From Egibacter rhizosphaerae (GTDB lineage Bacteria > Actinomycetota > Nitriliruptoria > Euzebyales > Egibacteraceae), in NCBI RefSeq assembly GCF_004322855.1, contig NZ_CP036402.1:3534001-3598000 (forward strand): 64,000 bases of DNA, given 5' to 3'. Both the position numbers and the translations under genes were made by a program. Below the pieces are notes generated by a model. The model did not search any database. It was not told the origin of the DNA and worked only from the letters and a program-made list of their open reading frames with translations. This document shows, piece by piece, positions 26,636 through 34,955 of the stretch. Position 1 is the stretch's first letter; every line of letters starts with the position of its first letter.

Positions 26636-27730
26636 GTGACCTCGACCCGACCCGGCGGCGGTGGCAGCTCCCACGGGACCGTCGAAGCCCTCGACCCTCC
26701 CCGGGGCCTGCGGACCCCTCGTGTCCTCGTGGGTGGCGGCGCGCTGGCGCGCGTGGGGGAGGAGCTGGATGCGCTCGGCCGCACCCGCGCGCTGCTCGTC
26801 GCCGGACGCGACCACCCCGGCAGCACCATCGTTCGCGAGGCTCTGGGCGATCGCGAGGTGGCCCGGATCGCCGACGTGGCGCCCCACGTACCGAGGCGGC
26901 GGGCGTCGGAGGCGATCGCCGTGTTCGACGAGTCGGGAGCGGACGCCGTCGTGACCGTTGGTGGCGGATCCGCGACGGGACTCGGCAAGGTGCTCGCGCG
27001 CGATCGCGACGTCGCCCTGTTCGCGGTACCGACCACCTATGCGGGTAGCGAGATGACGCCGGTCTGGGGCGAGACGGACGGTGATCGCAAGACGACCGGC
27101 CGGGACTGGCGGGTGCTCCCGGCGGTCGTGCTCGCCGACCCCGGGCTGCTCACCACCCTGGACCCGGGGCAGATCGCGACCAGCGGGCTCAACGCCCTCG
27201 CGCACGCGGTCGAGGCGCTCTGGGCGCCGGATCGCACGGCGGCGGTGCGAGACGCGAGCCTCGACAGCGCACGCTCGCTGGCCGGAGCCCTGCCGCGCTG
27301 CGTGGCCGATCCCACGGACCGCGAGGGACAGGCCGTCGCGCTGCGCGGGGCGCTCCTCGCCGGAGCCTGCCTCGCGAACGCGACGATGGGGATCCACCAC
27401 AAGGCCTGCCACGTGCTCGGCGGGATGGGCGGCGATCACGCGGCGACCCACGCTGCGCTCCTGCCCCACGTCCTCGCATGGCAGGAGGGTTACGCCGACG
27501 CGGTCACTGCCCCGCTCGTCGGGGTGCTCGCGGCCGAGCCCGCCGCGGGCGTGTTCGCCCTCTCGCGCGCGCTCGCAGCGCCCACGTCGCTGCGCGAGGT
27601 CGCGGGCCCGGGAGTCGAGCGCATCGAGGAGGTCGTCGCCCACGTGGTGGAGGCCGCCCCTGCCTCACCCCGCCCGGTGACGGAGTCAGGCGTTCGCGAG
27701 CTGCTCGAGTCCGCGTACGGGCTCGCCTGA
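26636..27730 (+). CDS. Maleylacetate reductase (iron-containing alcohol dehydrogenase family)
   Basis: Reduces maleylacetate to 3-oxoadipate with NAD(P)H, an entry to the 3-oxoadipate route from hydroxyquinol or chloroaromatics. 364 residues. Cofactor loop VTVGGGSATGLGK, and the maleylacetate reductase hallmark VPTTYAGSEMTPVWG. Metal-site region GLNALAHAVEALW and GIHHKACHVLGG. GTG 26636 is preceded by GGAAGGGGAC. No hydroxyquinol dioxygenase is adjacent, so its upstream partner is elsewhere; its product would feed pcaIJ and pcaF in this window. Confidence 0.88.
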   Translation: MTSTRPGGGGSSHGTVEALDPPRGLRTPRVLVGGGALARVGEELDALGRTRALLVAGRDHPGSTIVREALGDREVARIADVAPHVPRRRASEAIAVFDESGADAVVTVGGGSATGLGKVLARDRDVALFAVPTTYAGSEMTPVWGETDGDRKTTGRDWRVLPAVVLADPGLLTTLDPGQIATSGLNALAHAVEALWAPDRTAAVRDASLDSARSLAGALPRCVADPTDREGQAVALRGALLAGACLANATMGIHHKACHVLGGMGGDHAATHAALLPHVLAWQEGYADAVTAPLVGVLAAEPAAGVFALSRALAAPTSLREVAGPGVERIEEVVAHVVEAAPASPRPVTESGVRELLESAYGLA

Positions 27731-27764
27731 CCTCGTCCCGTCCCGGCCGCTGCGCCTGGAGTCG

Positions 27765-27794
27765 CTCGCCGGCGCCGGCGCCGGCTACGGCGAG
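27765..27794. terminator. Possible terminator hairpin between maleylacetate reductase and tRNA-Thr genes
   Basis: CTCGCCG and CGGCGAG (within about 27766-27794) enclose a run of GCCGGC repeats, able to form a long GC hairpin that could end both the plus-strand gene and the minus-strand tRNA transcript. There is no T-tract. Confidence 0.4.
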
Positions 27795-27867
27795 AGCCGG
27801 GAAGGGGACTCGAACCCCTGACCTGCCGCTTACAAGGCGGCTGCTCTGCCAGCTGAGCTATCCCGGC
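27795..27867 (-). tRNA. tRNA-Thr (anticodon UGU)
   Basis: 73 nt cloverleaf read on the minus strand. The acceptor stem GCCGGGA pairs with TCCCGGC. D-arm AGCTCAGCTGGCAGAGC. The anticodon stem GCCGC/GCGGC encloses loop CTTGTAA, so the anticodon is TGT (Thr). T-arm AGGGG TTCGAGT CCCCT. No encoded CCA. It reads ACA codons, which are rare in this GC-rich genome. Confidence 0.95.
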
Positions 27868-27988
27868 GTTGATCGGGAAGGGTAGGCCGTCGGTCCACGG
27901 ACGTGCCAGCCCTCCCACGACTCCCACGAATCCCGACCGGACGTGCAGACGATCCCTACCGACGGTCCCACGTGGTTAGGATCGGGAC

Positions 27989-29317
27989 ATGGCAACGGGC
28001 GAGCTGACGCGGCTGCAGCGTATCACCTACCGGGTGTGGCTCACCGTGGGGCTCGTCCTGCTCGGCGCGGCGCTGCTGTGGGTGCTGGCGCGCCCGTTGG
28101 CGGTCGTCGTCCCCCCACTGCTCGTCGCGCTGATCATCGTCTACCTGCTCAACCCGATCGTCAGCGGGCTGAACAGGATCAAGATCCCGAGGCTGATCGG
28201 GACCCTCGTCGCCCTCGCGCTGTTCATCGGCGCGCTCTTCGGGTTGGGGGCGGCGGTGGGCCCGCCCCTCACCGAACAGGTCGGCACGTTCGCCGACGAG
28301 CTGCCCGAACTGGGCCAGCAGCTCACCGACAACGCGAACGAGTGGCTGGCCGGGGTGGGCATCGACGTCGGCGTCGACGCGATCGATCCCGCCGCGGCCG
28401 CCGAGGAGGCCCAGGAGTTCCTCGCGGACCCCGAGAGCCGGGGCGCCCTGTTCCAGCTCCTGGGCGGGCTCTCGGGGCTGGCGACGGGGGTCGTCACCCT
28501 CGGCCTCGCGATCGTCGTAGGACCCTTCATCGCCGCCTACCTGCTGTGGGACCTGCCCCGGGTCCGTCGGTGGGTGCAGGGCCTGTTGCCACCGAGCCAT
28601 CGCGCCGAGGTCAACAAGGTGGGACGCCAGTTGTCCGAGGTCGTCGGCGGCTACATCCGCGGGCAGCTGATCGTCGCCGCCTACGTCGGGATCGCCACCT
28701 CGATCGGGCTGGCGATCGTCGGCCTGCCGTTCTGGCTGGTGCTCGGGGTTGTCGCCGGCGTGACCAACCTCGTCCCGCTCGTGGGGCCGTTCATCGCGGG
28801 CGCGCTGGGCGTCGGGATCGCGCTGCTGACCGACGGCGTCGGGCTGGCGCTCGTCGTCGTCGCCGTGATGACGATCGTGCAGCAGGGCGACAACCAGATC
28901 GTGTCGCCCCTGGTGATGGGTCGCACCGTCCGGCTGCACCCGCTGGTGGTGCTCCTCGCGCTGCTCGTCGCCGGCACGTTGTACGGGATCTTCGGGCTGA
29001 TCGTGGCGGTGCCCATCGTCGCGGCCGCGAACGTCCTGGCCGGCCACTTCTGGCGCACCCGCGTCCCCTGGGCGCGTGGCGAGGCGGCATCGCGGAGCGC
29101 CGGCAGCGACGACGCGACCCCGGACGATGCGACCCCGGACGACGCGGCTCCGGACGACGCGCCCCCGGGCGAGTGGTCGACCCCTGCCGAGGCCCCCGCG
29201 GGGCCGTCACCGGGCGAGGCGGCGCCGATCGAGCACGGCGCCCCCGGCGGTACCGATGCCGGCGAGGTCCCGGCGCGGCCGCCGGTCACCCGGACGCGGA
29301 GCACGCCGCCGCAGTAG
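27989..29317 (+). CDS. AI-2E family transporter (PerM-like permease)
   Basis: 442-residue membrane protein with about eight membrane helices: VWLTVGLVLLGAALLWVLA and VVPPLLVALIIVYLLNPIV at the N-terminus, a central soluble segment, then GYIRGQLIVAAYVGIATSIGL and the conserved NLVPLVGPFIAGALG and DNQIVSPLVMGRTVRLHPL. Family members export small molecules or Na+/H+; substrate unknown. The last 90 residues are an acidic Ala/Pro-rich tail with DDATP repeats. A TTAGGAT box ends about 6 nt before the ATG, so the mRNA may be leaderless. Confidence 0.88.
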   Translation: MATGELTRLQRITYRVWLTVGLVLLGAALLWVLARPLAVVVPPLLVALIIVYLLNPIVSGLNRIKIPRLIGTLVALALFIGALFGLGAAVGPPLTEQVGTFADELPELGQQLTDNANEWLAGVGIDVGVDAIDPAAAAEEAQEFLADPESRGALFQLLGGLSGLATGVVTLGLAIVVGPFIAAYLLWDLPRVRRWVQGLLPPSHRAEVNKVGRQLSEVVGGYIRGQLIVAAYVGIATSIGLAIVGLPFWLVLGVVAGVTNLVPLVGPFIAGALGVGIALLTDGVGLALVVVAVMTIVQQGDNQIVSPLVMGRTVRLHPLVVLLALLVAGTLYGIFGLIVAVPIVAAANVLAGHFWRTRVPWARGEAASRSAGSDDATPDDATPDDAAPDDAPPGEWSTPAEAPAGPSPGEAAPIEHGAPGGTDAGEVPARPPVTRTRSTPPQ

Positions 29318-29318
29318 C

Positions 29319-30161
29319 TCAGGTGCCTGATTCGGCGCGGACCTCGGCCACCGCGAGCAGCGCCTCGATCGCCTGCGCCACGCCCTCACCCATCGCGCCG
29401 GGGGTGACCAGCGCCGGATCCGGTGGCCTTCCGGTGCCGTTGGCCACCACGAAGTAGACCCCCACGGCGCTCGCCATCGAGGCGTCCTCGGGAGAGTCAC
29501 CGATCGCCGCCGCGGCTTGCGGCGACAGGCCACGGGCCGAGAGGTCCTCGGCCACCGCCACCGACTTCCCGACCCCGTGCGGGCGCAACTGGTACGTCCG
29601 GACCGCGCGCCCCGGCCAGCCGTCCGCGGGTCCGTTGTCGGCCAGCTCGGCCCAGCCGAGGCCCGCTCGCCGCAGGACGGCATTGGCGCGGCCGACATCG
29701 ACGTCGCCGTGCAGCAGGAAGCCCGCTTCGCGACCGGCGTCCCACGGTTCGTAGGGGCGCAGATCGCCCGCGAACGCCTCGAGCAGCGTGGTCACCACCC
29801 CCGCCGCCTCGAGCGCGCCGCGGGGCGTGTCCGCCAGCCCTCGGGGGCACTGCCCCCAGGCGTAGGTGACCTCCCCACCGCGGTGGAGCACCCCGCCGGC
29901 CTCCCCGATGGCATCGCCGAGGCCGAGCAGCCGGGCGTTCTCGACGACCAGGGCCCGGTGCCGGCCGCTGACCGGCACGACGAGGAGGCCCGCGGCCGCC
30001 GCCTCGGCCAACGCGGTGGCGGCCCGAGCGCTGGGGCGGCCGTGCACGTCGTGCAGCAACGACCCGCCGGGGCCGAGCAGCGTGCCGTCGAGGTCGGCGT
30101 AGAGCACGCGGACCGTGGGCAGGGCCACGAGACGGGCGGCAGCATCGTCGAGGAAGCTCAC
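29319..30161 (-). CDS. HAD superfamily hydrolase, type IIB (Cof-like phosphatase)
   Basis: 280-residue phosphatase of small phosphometabolites. Motif I LYADLDGTLLGPGG holds the nucleophile Asp, motif II is VVPVSGRHR, a C-terminal Lys lies in GVGKSVAVAEDL, and motif IV is AIGDSPEDASMASAVG. The cap between about residues 90 and 200 is of type IIB, as in sugar-phosphate and mannosyl-3-phosphoglycerate phosphatases. GTG 30161 fits the first conserved residues. Convergent with the AI-2E gene (1-nt gap). Confidence 0.85.
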   Translation of the reverse strand: MSFLDDAAARLVALPTVRVLYADLDGTLLGPGGSLLHDVHGRPSARAATALAEAAAAGLLVVPVSGRHRALVVENARLLGLGDAIGEAGGVLHRGGEVTYAWGQCPRGLADTPRGALEAAGVVTTLLEAFAGDLRPYEPWDAGREAGFLLHGDVDVGRANAVLRRAGLGWAELADNGPADGWPGRAVRTYQLRPHGVGKSVAVAEDLSARGLSPQAAAAIGDSPEDASMASAVGVYFVVANGTGRPPDPALVTPGAMGEGVAQAIEALLAVAEVRAESGT

Positions 30162-30234
30162 GATGGCGCAAGCATGCCATGGGCTCCCGCGCCGGGCCGG
30201 CTTGCGGTCGAGCCGTTCGGCTGCCAAGGTTGTC

Positions 30235-30340
30235 GGTGCCATCGAGAGCGGCTGAGGGAACCGGCCCGTCGACGCCGCCGCAACCACGCGCGCCGCGCGC
30301 AGGTGCGAACTCCGGCCCCACGCGAGGGGGTAGATGGCTC
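30235..30340 (+). ncRNA. SAM-I (S-box) riboswitch aptamer
   Basis: The conserved core can be read in order: P1 5' strand GCCATC (30238-30243); GAGAGCGGC TGAGGGA ACC GGCCC; CGCAACC (consensus GGCAACC); a P4 stem GCGCG-CC-GCGCG; AGGTGCGAACTCC (consensus AGGUGCUAAUUCC); and P1 3' strand GATGGC (30333-30338), complementary to the first. Position, order and spacing match S-box RNAs, which bind S-adenosylmethionine and switch genes off. It lies 50 nt upstream of the ThrC-like gene. Confidence 0.85.
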
Positions 30341-30344
30341 GAAC

Positions 30345-30387
30345 GATCCCTCCGTGCCACGGGCCGCGCACCGGACGAGGAGGGATC
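30345..30387 (+). promoter_or_regulatory. Shine-Dalgarno sequestering hairpin (riboswitch expression platform)
   Basis: GATCCCTCC (30345-30353) is a perfect 9-bp complement of GGAGGGATC (30379-30387), which contains the Shine-Dalgarno of the ThrC-like gene (ATG at 30393). With SAM bound this hairpin would block translation. Without SAM, TCCCTC could instead pair with GAGGGA of the aptamer core (30253-30258). Confidence 0.7.
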
Positions 30388-30392
30388 AACGG

Positions 30393-31661
30393 ATGAGTTT
30401 CGTAACCGGGTTGCGCTGTCGCGAATGCGGCAAGGACGCCCCGCTCGCGGCAGTCCACGTCTGCGAGTTCTGCTTCGGGCCGCTCGAGGTCGTCTACGAC
30501 TACGACGCGATCGCCGGGGTGACGTCGCGGGCGCGGATCGAGAACGGTCCGCGGAGCCTCTGGCGCTACGCGGACCTGCTGCCCGAGCTCCCCGACGCGG
30601 CCCCCGGGGACCGCGTCGACCTCGGTGCCGGCCTGACCCCGCTGGTGCCGGCCCCCCGGCTGGGAGCGGCGCTCGGGTTGTCCGACCTGTGGATCAAGAA
30701 CGACACCGTCAACCCGTCCTACTCGTTCAAGGATCGGGTCGTGACCGTCGCCTTGTCCGCGGCCCGCAGCCTCGGCTTCGAGGTCGCCGCGTGCGCCTCC
30801 ACGGGCAACCTCGCCAACTCCGTCGCCGCGCACGCCGCGCACGCGGGCATGGACGCCTACCTGTTCATCCCACGGGACCTCGAGGAGACGAAGGTGATCG
30901 CGAGTTCGGTCTACGGACCGAACCTCGTGGCGGTGGACGGCACCTACGACGACGTGAACCGGCTCTGTGGTGAGGTCGCGGGCGAGTTCCCGTGGGCGTT
31001 CGTCAACGTGAACGTCCGCCCCTACTACGCCGAGGGCTCGAAGACGATCGGCTTCGAGATCGCCGAACAACTGGGCTGGCGACTGCCCGACCACGTGGTC
31101 GCGCCCATGGCGTCCGGTTCGATGCTCGTCAAGATCGACAAGGCCTTCAGCGAGCTCACGAAGGTCGGCCTGGTCGACGAGGGGCAGTGGCGGATCTCCG
31201 GCGCCCAAGCCAGCGGCTGTGCGCCGATCTCGGCCACCCTCAAGGGCGAGGGCGACGTGATCCGGCCCGTCAAGCCCGACACGATCGCCAAATCGCTCGC
31301 GATCGGCACGCCCGCCGACGGCTACTACGCGATCGACGCCGTCCAACGCACGGGCGGCTCGATGGAGGACGTGACCGACGCCGAGGTCGTCGAGGGCATC
31401 CGCCTGCTGGCCTCGACCGAGGGGGTCTTCGCCGAGACGGCGGGCGGTGTCACCGTCGCGACCCTGCGCAAGCTCGTCGCGCAGGGGGCGGTCGATCCCG
31501 CCGGCCGCACCGTGGCCGTCATCAGCGGGATCGGCCTGAAGACGACCGACGCGATCTCCGGGATGGCTCGCCCGACGTTCGAGATCGGCGCCGGCCTCGG
31601 GGACTTCGAGGAGGCGCTGTCCAACGCCGGACGCGGTACCACGCCGCTCGCGTCGGCATGA
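30393..31661 (+). CDS. thrC: Threonine synthase-like PLP enzyme under SAM riboswitch control
   Basis: 422-residue fold-type II PLP enzyme. The N-terminal zinc ribbon has Cys9, Cys12, Cys24 and Cys27. The PLP lysine is about residue 113 in NPSYSFKDRVV, with phosphate-binding ACASTGNLANS. By homology it makes threonine from O-phosphohomoserine. However, it is preceded by an S-box riboswitch and followed 88 nt later by a MoaD-like sulfur carrier, so it may instead place sulfur on O-phosphohomoserine to give homocysteine. ATG 30393 follows GAGGAGGG. No other threonine gene is near. Confidence 0.8.
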   Translation: MSFVTGLRCRECGKDAPLAAVHVCEFCFGPLEVVYDYDAIAGVTSRARIENGPRSLWRYADLLPELPDAAPGDRVDLGAGLTPLVPAPRLGAALGLSDLWIKNDTVNPSYSFKDRVVTVALSAARSLGFEVAACASTGNLANSVAAHAAHAGMDAYLFIPRDLEETKVIASSVYGPNLVAVDGTYDDVNRLCGEVAGEFPWAFVNVNVRPYYAEGSKTIGFEIAEQLGWRLPDHVVAPMASGSMLVKIDKAFSELTKVGLVDEGQWRISGAQASGCAPISATLKGEGDVIRPVKPDTIAKSLAIGTPADGYYAIDAVQRTGGSMEDVTDAEVVEGIRLLASTEGVFAETAGGVTVATLRKLVAQGAVDPAGRTVAVISGIGLKTTDAISGMARPTFEIGAGLGDFEEALSNAGRGTTPLASA

Positions 31662-31668
31662 GCGACGA

Positions 31669-31720
31669 GCTCATCGGCCCCGTTCATCGGCCCCGCTCAT
31701 CCGCCCCGCTCATCCGCCCC
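31669..31720. repeat. Four tandem 13-bp repeats after the ThrC-like gene
   Basis: GCTCATCGGCCCC-type units at 31669-31681, 31682-31694, 31695-31707 and 31708-31720, with one or two changes between copies, starting 7 nt after the stop codon. They lie in the 88-nt gap before the MoaD-like gene. No hairpin was recognised. Confidence 0.8.
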
Positions 31721-31749
31721 GTTGTGACCGACCCTGGAAGGAGACGCCC

Positions 31750-32043
31750 GTGACTGCCACCGTCCGTGTCCCCACCCCGCTGCGCACCGCCACCGACGGT
31801 GCGGCCACCGTGGAGGCCGAGGGGACGACCTTGCGTGGGGTCCTCGACGACCTCGAGCGTCAGCATCCCGGGATCGCCGAGCGGCTGCTCGACGACTCCG
31901 GGGATCTGCGCCGCTTCGTCAACATCTTCGTCGAGGACGAGGACGTGCGGTTCCAGAACGGCCTGGACATGGCGGTTCCCGACGGCTCGACCGTCTCGAT
32001 CATCCCCGCCGTCGCGGGCGGGTCGACGGACGACGGCGTGTAG
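31750..32043 (+). CDS. MoaD/ThiS-like ubiquitin-fold sulfur carrier
   Basis: 97-residue beta-grasp protein (FVNIFVEDEDVRFQNGLDM ... VSIIPAVAGG). The di-Gly that would be adenylated and thiocarboxylated is present but followed by six more residues (STDDGV), so processing by a protease would be needed, as for HcyS of Wolinella. GTG start with GGAAGGAGA upstream. Same operon as the ThrC-like gene and presumably under the same SAM control. An E1 partner is not adjacent; the only E1 domain in the window is in the Rv1355c-like fusion 15 kb away. Confidence 0.83.
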   Translation: MTATVRVPTPLRTATDGAATVEAEGTTLRGVLDDLERQHPGIAERLLDDSGDLRRFVNIFVEDEDVRFQNGLDMAVPDGSTVSIIPAVAGGSTDDGV

Positions 32044-32068
32044 GCGCGGGCAGGGCCCGCTGGACGCC

Positions 32069-32305
32069 CTAGTAGACGCGGCCGACACCGAGGGCCGCGA
32101 GGGCCGTCGCGCCCGCCAGGAGACCGAGCAGGACGAACGCGGCACGGCGGCGCAGGGTGAGCGCGCCGTCGTCGGGCGCGGGTTCGGTCCGTCCGTCACG
32201 CCGCGCACGCAAGCGCAGCGGAATCCCCGGGTCGTTCGACGCGAGGACGATCAGTCCGAGCACGGCGACGAGCTGCAGCACCGCAGCGATGAGCAGGACC
32301 TCCAC
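32069..32305 (-). CDS. Small membrane protein (78 aa)
   Basis: Two predicted membrane helices (VLLIAAVLQLVAVLGLIVLAS and AAFVLLGLLAGATALAALGV) joined by a charged 30-residue loop. The GTG start is well supported by AAGGAGG five bases upstream; the longer upstream reading frame is Arg/Pro-rich and unlikely. Unknown function. Convergent with the MoaD-like gene. Confidence 0.7.
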   Translation of the reverse strand: MEVLLIAAVLQLVAVLGLIVLASNDPGIPLRLRARRDGRTEPAPDDGALTLRRRAAFVLLGLLAGATALAALGVGRVY

Positions 32306-32426
32306 CGGCGCCTCCTTGCGCGTTCCGGAACGCGGGGCGGGCCCGCGTCGCACCCCCCAGTATCCCCGCTCGGCCGGCGTTCGGCACCTCCCGTCCGTCC
32401 GCCGGGGACGGACGGTGATCGACGCC

Positions 32427-33179
32427 CTACGAGAAGGGGTGGTCGAGGGTGTCGCGGATGGTGGGGACCGCGGTCGCGAGCACGTCGAGCAGGCGGTGCG
32501 GCAACTCGGCGTCGGCCCGTCCGGTGGCCCCGTCGCCGGCGACCGCGGTGACACTGCGGAGCTGTGCGAACGGCACGGACTCGAGCAGGCACGCGTGCGC
32601 TGCCGCCGCTCCCTCGCGGGACTCGCCCAGCGCTGCGCCCCAGCGTTGTCGCAGCGTCGCGGCGGTGGCCGCCGTCGTCGTCGCGAGCTCCGAGGTCAGC
32701 AGGGGACCGTCCCGGTCCGCTCCGGCATCGCGCAGGGCCTCGGCGACGCGGGGATCGCAGACGAACGACTGGCCGGGCGCGCCGGGTGCGACCCGGAAGC
32801 CGAGCTCCGCCGCGTCGGTGAGGCCGTCCCCCTCCCGCTCGGCGCCGAGGTCGGCGTAGGTGTCCACGGTGCCGGATACGACGTCGCCGACCTCGAGGCC
32901 ACTGTCGGGGTAGGCCAGCAACCCGCCGCACGCGACCACCGCCGTCGGGGGATCGCGCAGCAGCCGCGCGAGCGCGAACGCGGCCGCGGCCCGCCCGAGG
33001 CCGACCGCGTGGACCGCCGTGTCCGCACCGGCGAGGTCGCCCCGCTCGCCCGCCAACCCCTCGGTCTCCACCGGCCTCGGGTCGGCGAGGCGTTGCGCGA
33101 CGCTCGTGGCGGCCGCCGCGCTGCTCGTCACGAGCAGGAGCTCGGGTGGGTGGGACGGCTCCCTGGGCGGATCGGCCAC
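32427..33179 (-). CDS. Futalosine hydrolase-like nucleosidase (MqnB family)
   Basis: 250-residue member of the nucleoside phosphorylase superfamily, probably releasing hypoxanthine from futalosine in the alternative menaquinone pathway. N-terminal ELLLVTSSAAAATS, AVHAVGLGRAAAAF, and a late ESREGAAAAHACLLESVPFAQLRSV that corresponds to the family's MEGAA substrate-binding region, though Met is replaced by Arg. No other mqn gene is present here, so the assignment rests on the sequence pattern alone. A 121-nt gap separates it from the small membrane protein gene. Confidence 0.65.
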   Translation of the reverse strand: MADPPREPSHPPELLLVTSSAAAATSVAQRLADPRPVETEGLAGERGDLAGADTAVHAVGLGRAAAAFALARLLRDPPTAVVACGGLLAYPDSGLEVGDVVSGTVDTYADLGAEREGDGLTDAAELGFRVAPGAPGQSFVCDPRVAEALRDAGADRDGPLLTSELATTTAATAATLRQRWGAALGESREGAAAAHACLLESVPFAQLRSVTAVAGDGATGRADAELPHRLLDVLATAVPTIRDTLDHPFS

Positions 33180-33206
33180 GGCGGCTCCCGGCGTCCGGCG
33201 GGTCGG

Positions 33207-34880
33207 CTAGCCCGTCACGGCGCCGCGCTCGGCGCCCGAGACGGTCTTCGCGTACTTGCCGAGGACCCCGGTGGTGTAGCGCGGTTCGGGGTGCTTCAGC
33301 TCGCCGCGCCGGCGGTCGAGCTCGCCGGTGTCGACGTCGAGGTCGAGCCGATGGTCGCGCACGTCGATCGTGACCCGGTCACCGTCGCGCACCAGGGCGA
33401 TCGGCCCCTCGTCGACCGCCTCGGGTGCCACGTGACCGATGCAGAATCCGTGCGTGCCACCGGAGAACCGACCGTCGGTGATCAGCGCGCAGTCGCCGCC
33501 CCTGCCCGCGCCCTTGAGCGCGCCGGTCACCGCGAGCATCTCCCGCATTCCGGGCCCGCCCTTGGGGCCCTCGTAGCGGATGACGAGCACGGTCCCGGGC
33601 TGGATCTCGCGGGCGAGGATCGCGTCGAGCGCGTGGGTCTCGTCGTCGAACACCCGGGCGGGCCCGTCGAACCGCATCTGCTCGTCGGTGAGGCCGGCGA
33701 CCTTCACGACCGCCCCGCGCGGCGCGAGGGAGCCGGAGAGCAGCACGATCCCCCCTTCGGCGTGGAGCGGGTCGCCGAGGGCGTGCACGACCTGCCCGTC
33801 GGGTGCCGGCGGGTCGATCGCCTCGAGCTCCTCGCCGATCGTGCGACCGGTGACCGTGAGCGCCTCCCCGTGCAGCAGTCCCTCGTCGAGGAGATGCTTG
33901 AGGACCACGGGCACGCCGCCGATCCGGTCGAGGTCGGCCATGTGGAAGCGTCCACCCGGGGTCATGTCCGCGATGTGCGGCACCCGGGCGGCGACGCGGT
34001 TGAAGTCCTCGAGCCGGAGGTCCACCCGGGCCTCGTGGGCGATGGCGAGCAGGTGCAGCACCGCGTTGGTCGAGCCACCCAGCGCGTTGACGACCGCGAT
34101 CGCGTTCTCGAAGGCCTCCGGGGTGAGGATCTGCCGCGGGCGCACGCCCGATTCGAGGAGGCGCATCACGGCATCGCCCGAGGCCCGCGCGTCGTCGTCG
34201 CGCCGGCGGTCGACGGCGGGCGGGGAGGCCGAGCCCGGCAGCGACATGCCGAGCGCCTCGCTGACCGCGGCCATGGTGTTGGCGGTGAACATGCCCGCGC
34301 AGGCGCCTTCGGTGGGGCAGGCGCGGCGCTCGATCTCGCCCAGCTCGTCCTCGCTCATGGTGCCGGCCGCACAGGCACCGACGGCCTCGAACACGCTGGT
34401 GATGTCGAGTGCCTGGTCACGGTAGCGCCCGGGCAGGATCGACCCCGCGTAGATGAACACGCTGGGCAGGTCGAGGCGCGCCGCGGCCATGATCATCCCG
34501 GGCAGGCTCTTGTCGCAGCCCGCGAGCGTGACGAGCGCGTCGAGCCGCTCGGCGTGCATCACGGTCTCGACCGAGTCCGCGATCACCTCGCGGGACACCA
34601 GCGAGGCGCGCATGCCCTCGTGGCCCATGCTGATGCCGTCGCTGACCGCGATCGTGTTGAACTCGAGGGGAAACCCGCCGGTGCGCGACACGCCGTCCTT
34701 CGCGGCCTTCGCGAGCCGGTCGAGCGGGAGGTTGCACGGGGTGACCTCGTTCCACGAGCTCGCGACGCCGACCTGCGGCTTGGCGAAGTCCTCGTCGGTC
34801 ATCCCGACCGCCCGCAGCATGGCGCGCGCGGGCGCGCGACGCTGACCCTCGGTGACGTCGGTGGAGCGGGGACGATCCAC
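33207..34880 (-). CDS. ilvD: Dihydroxy-acid dehydratase
   Basis: Converts 2,3-dihydroxy-isovalerate and -methylvalerate to the 2-oxo acids of valine and isoleucine synthesis. 557 residues, the normal size. Fe-S ligands and signatures are visible: [39 protein letters not shown], and near the C-terminus [12 protein letters not shown] and [20 protein letters not shown] 34880 with GAGGGAG upstream is preferred over ATG 34946. No other branched-chain amino acid gene is adjacent. The preceding gene on this strand is pcaR, after a 75-nt gap. Confidence 0.95.
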   Translation of the reverse strand: MDRPRSTDVTEGQRRAPARAMLRAVGMTDEDFAKPQVGVASSWNEVTPCNLPLDRLAKAAKDGVSRTGGFPLEFNTIAVSDGISMGHEGMRASLVSREVIADSVETVMHAERLDALVTLAGCDKSLPGMIMAAARLDLPSVFIYAGSILPGRYRDQALDITSVFEAVGACAAGTMSEDELGEIERRACPTEGACAGMFTANTMAAVSEALGMSLPGSASPPAVDRRRDDDARASGDAVMRLLESGVRPRQILTPEAFENAIAVVNALGGSTNAVLHLLAIAHEARVDLRLEDFNRVAARVPHIADMTPGGRFHMADLDRIGGVPVVLKHLLDEGLLHGEALTVTGRTIGEELEAIDPPAPDGQVVHALGDPLHAEGGIVLLSGSLAPRGAVVKVAGLTDEQMRFDGPARVFDDETHALDAILAREIQPGTVLVIRYEGPKGGPGMREMLAVTGALKGAGRGGDCALITDGRFSGGTHGFCIGHVAPEAVDEGPIALVRDGDRVTIDVRDHRLDLDVDTGELDRRRGELKHPEPRYTTGVLGKYAKTVSGAERGAVTG

Positions 34881-34955
34881 AACAGCTCCCTCGTGAGGCG
34901 GCACGGATACGGGAGTCACTGTGTCCCACGCGTCCCCCGCGTGCAAGCCGCCGGC

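Noticed and set aside
26636-27730. Chlorocatechol or hydroxyquinol operon around maleylacetate reductase
   Set aside because: No intradiol dioxygenase, cycloisomerase or hydrolase is adjacent; the gene stands alone.
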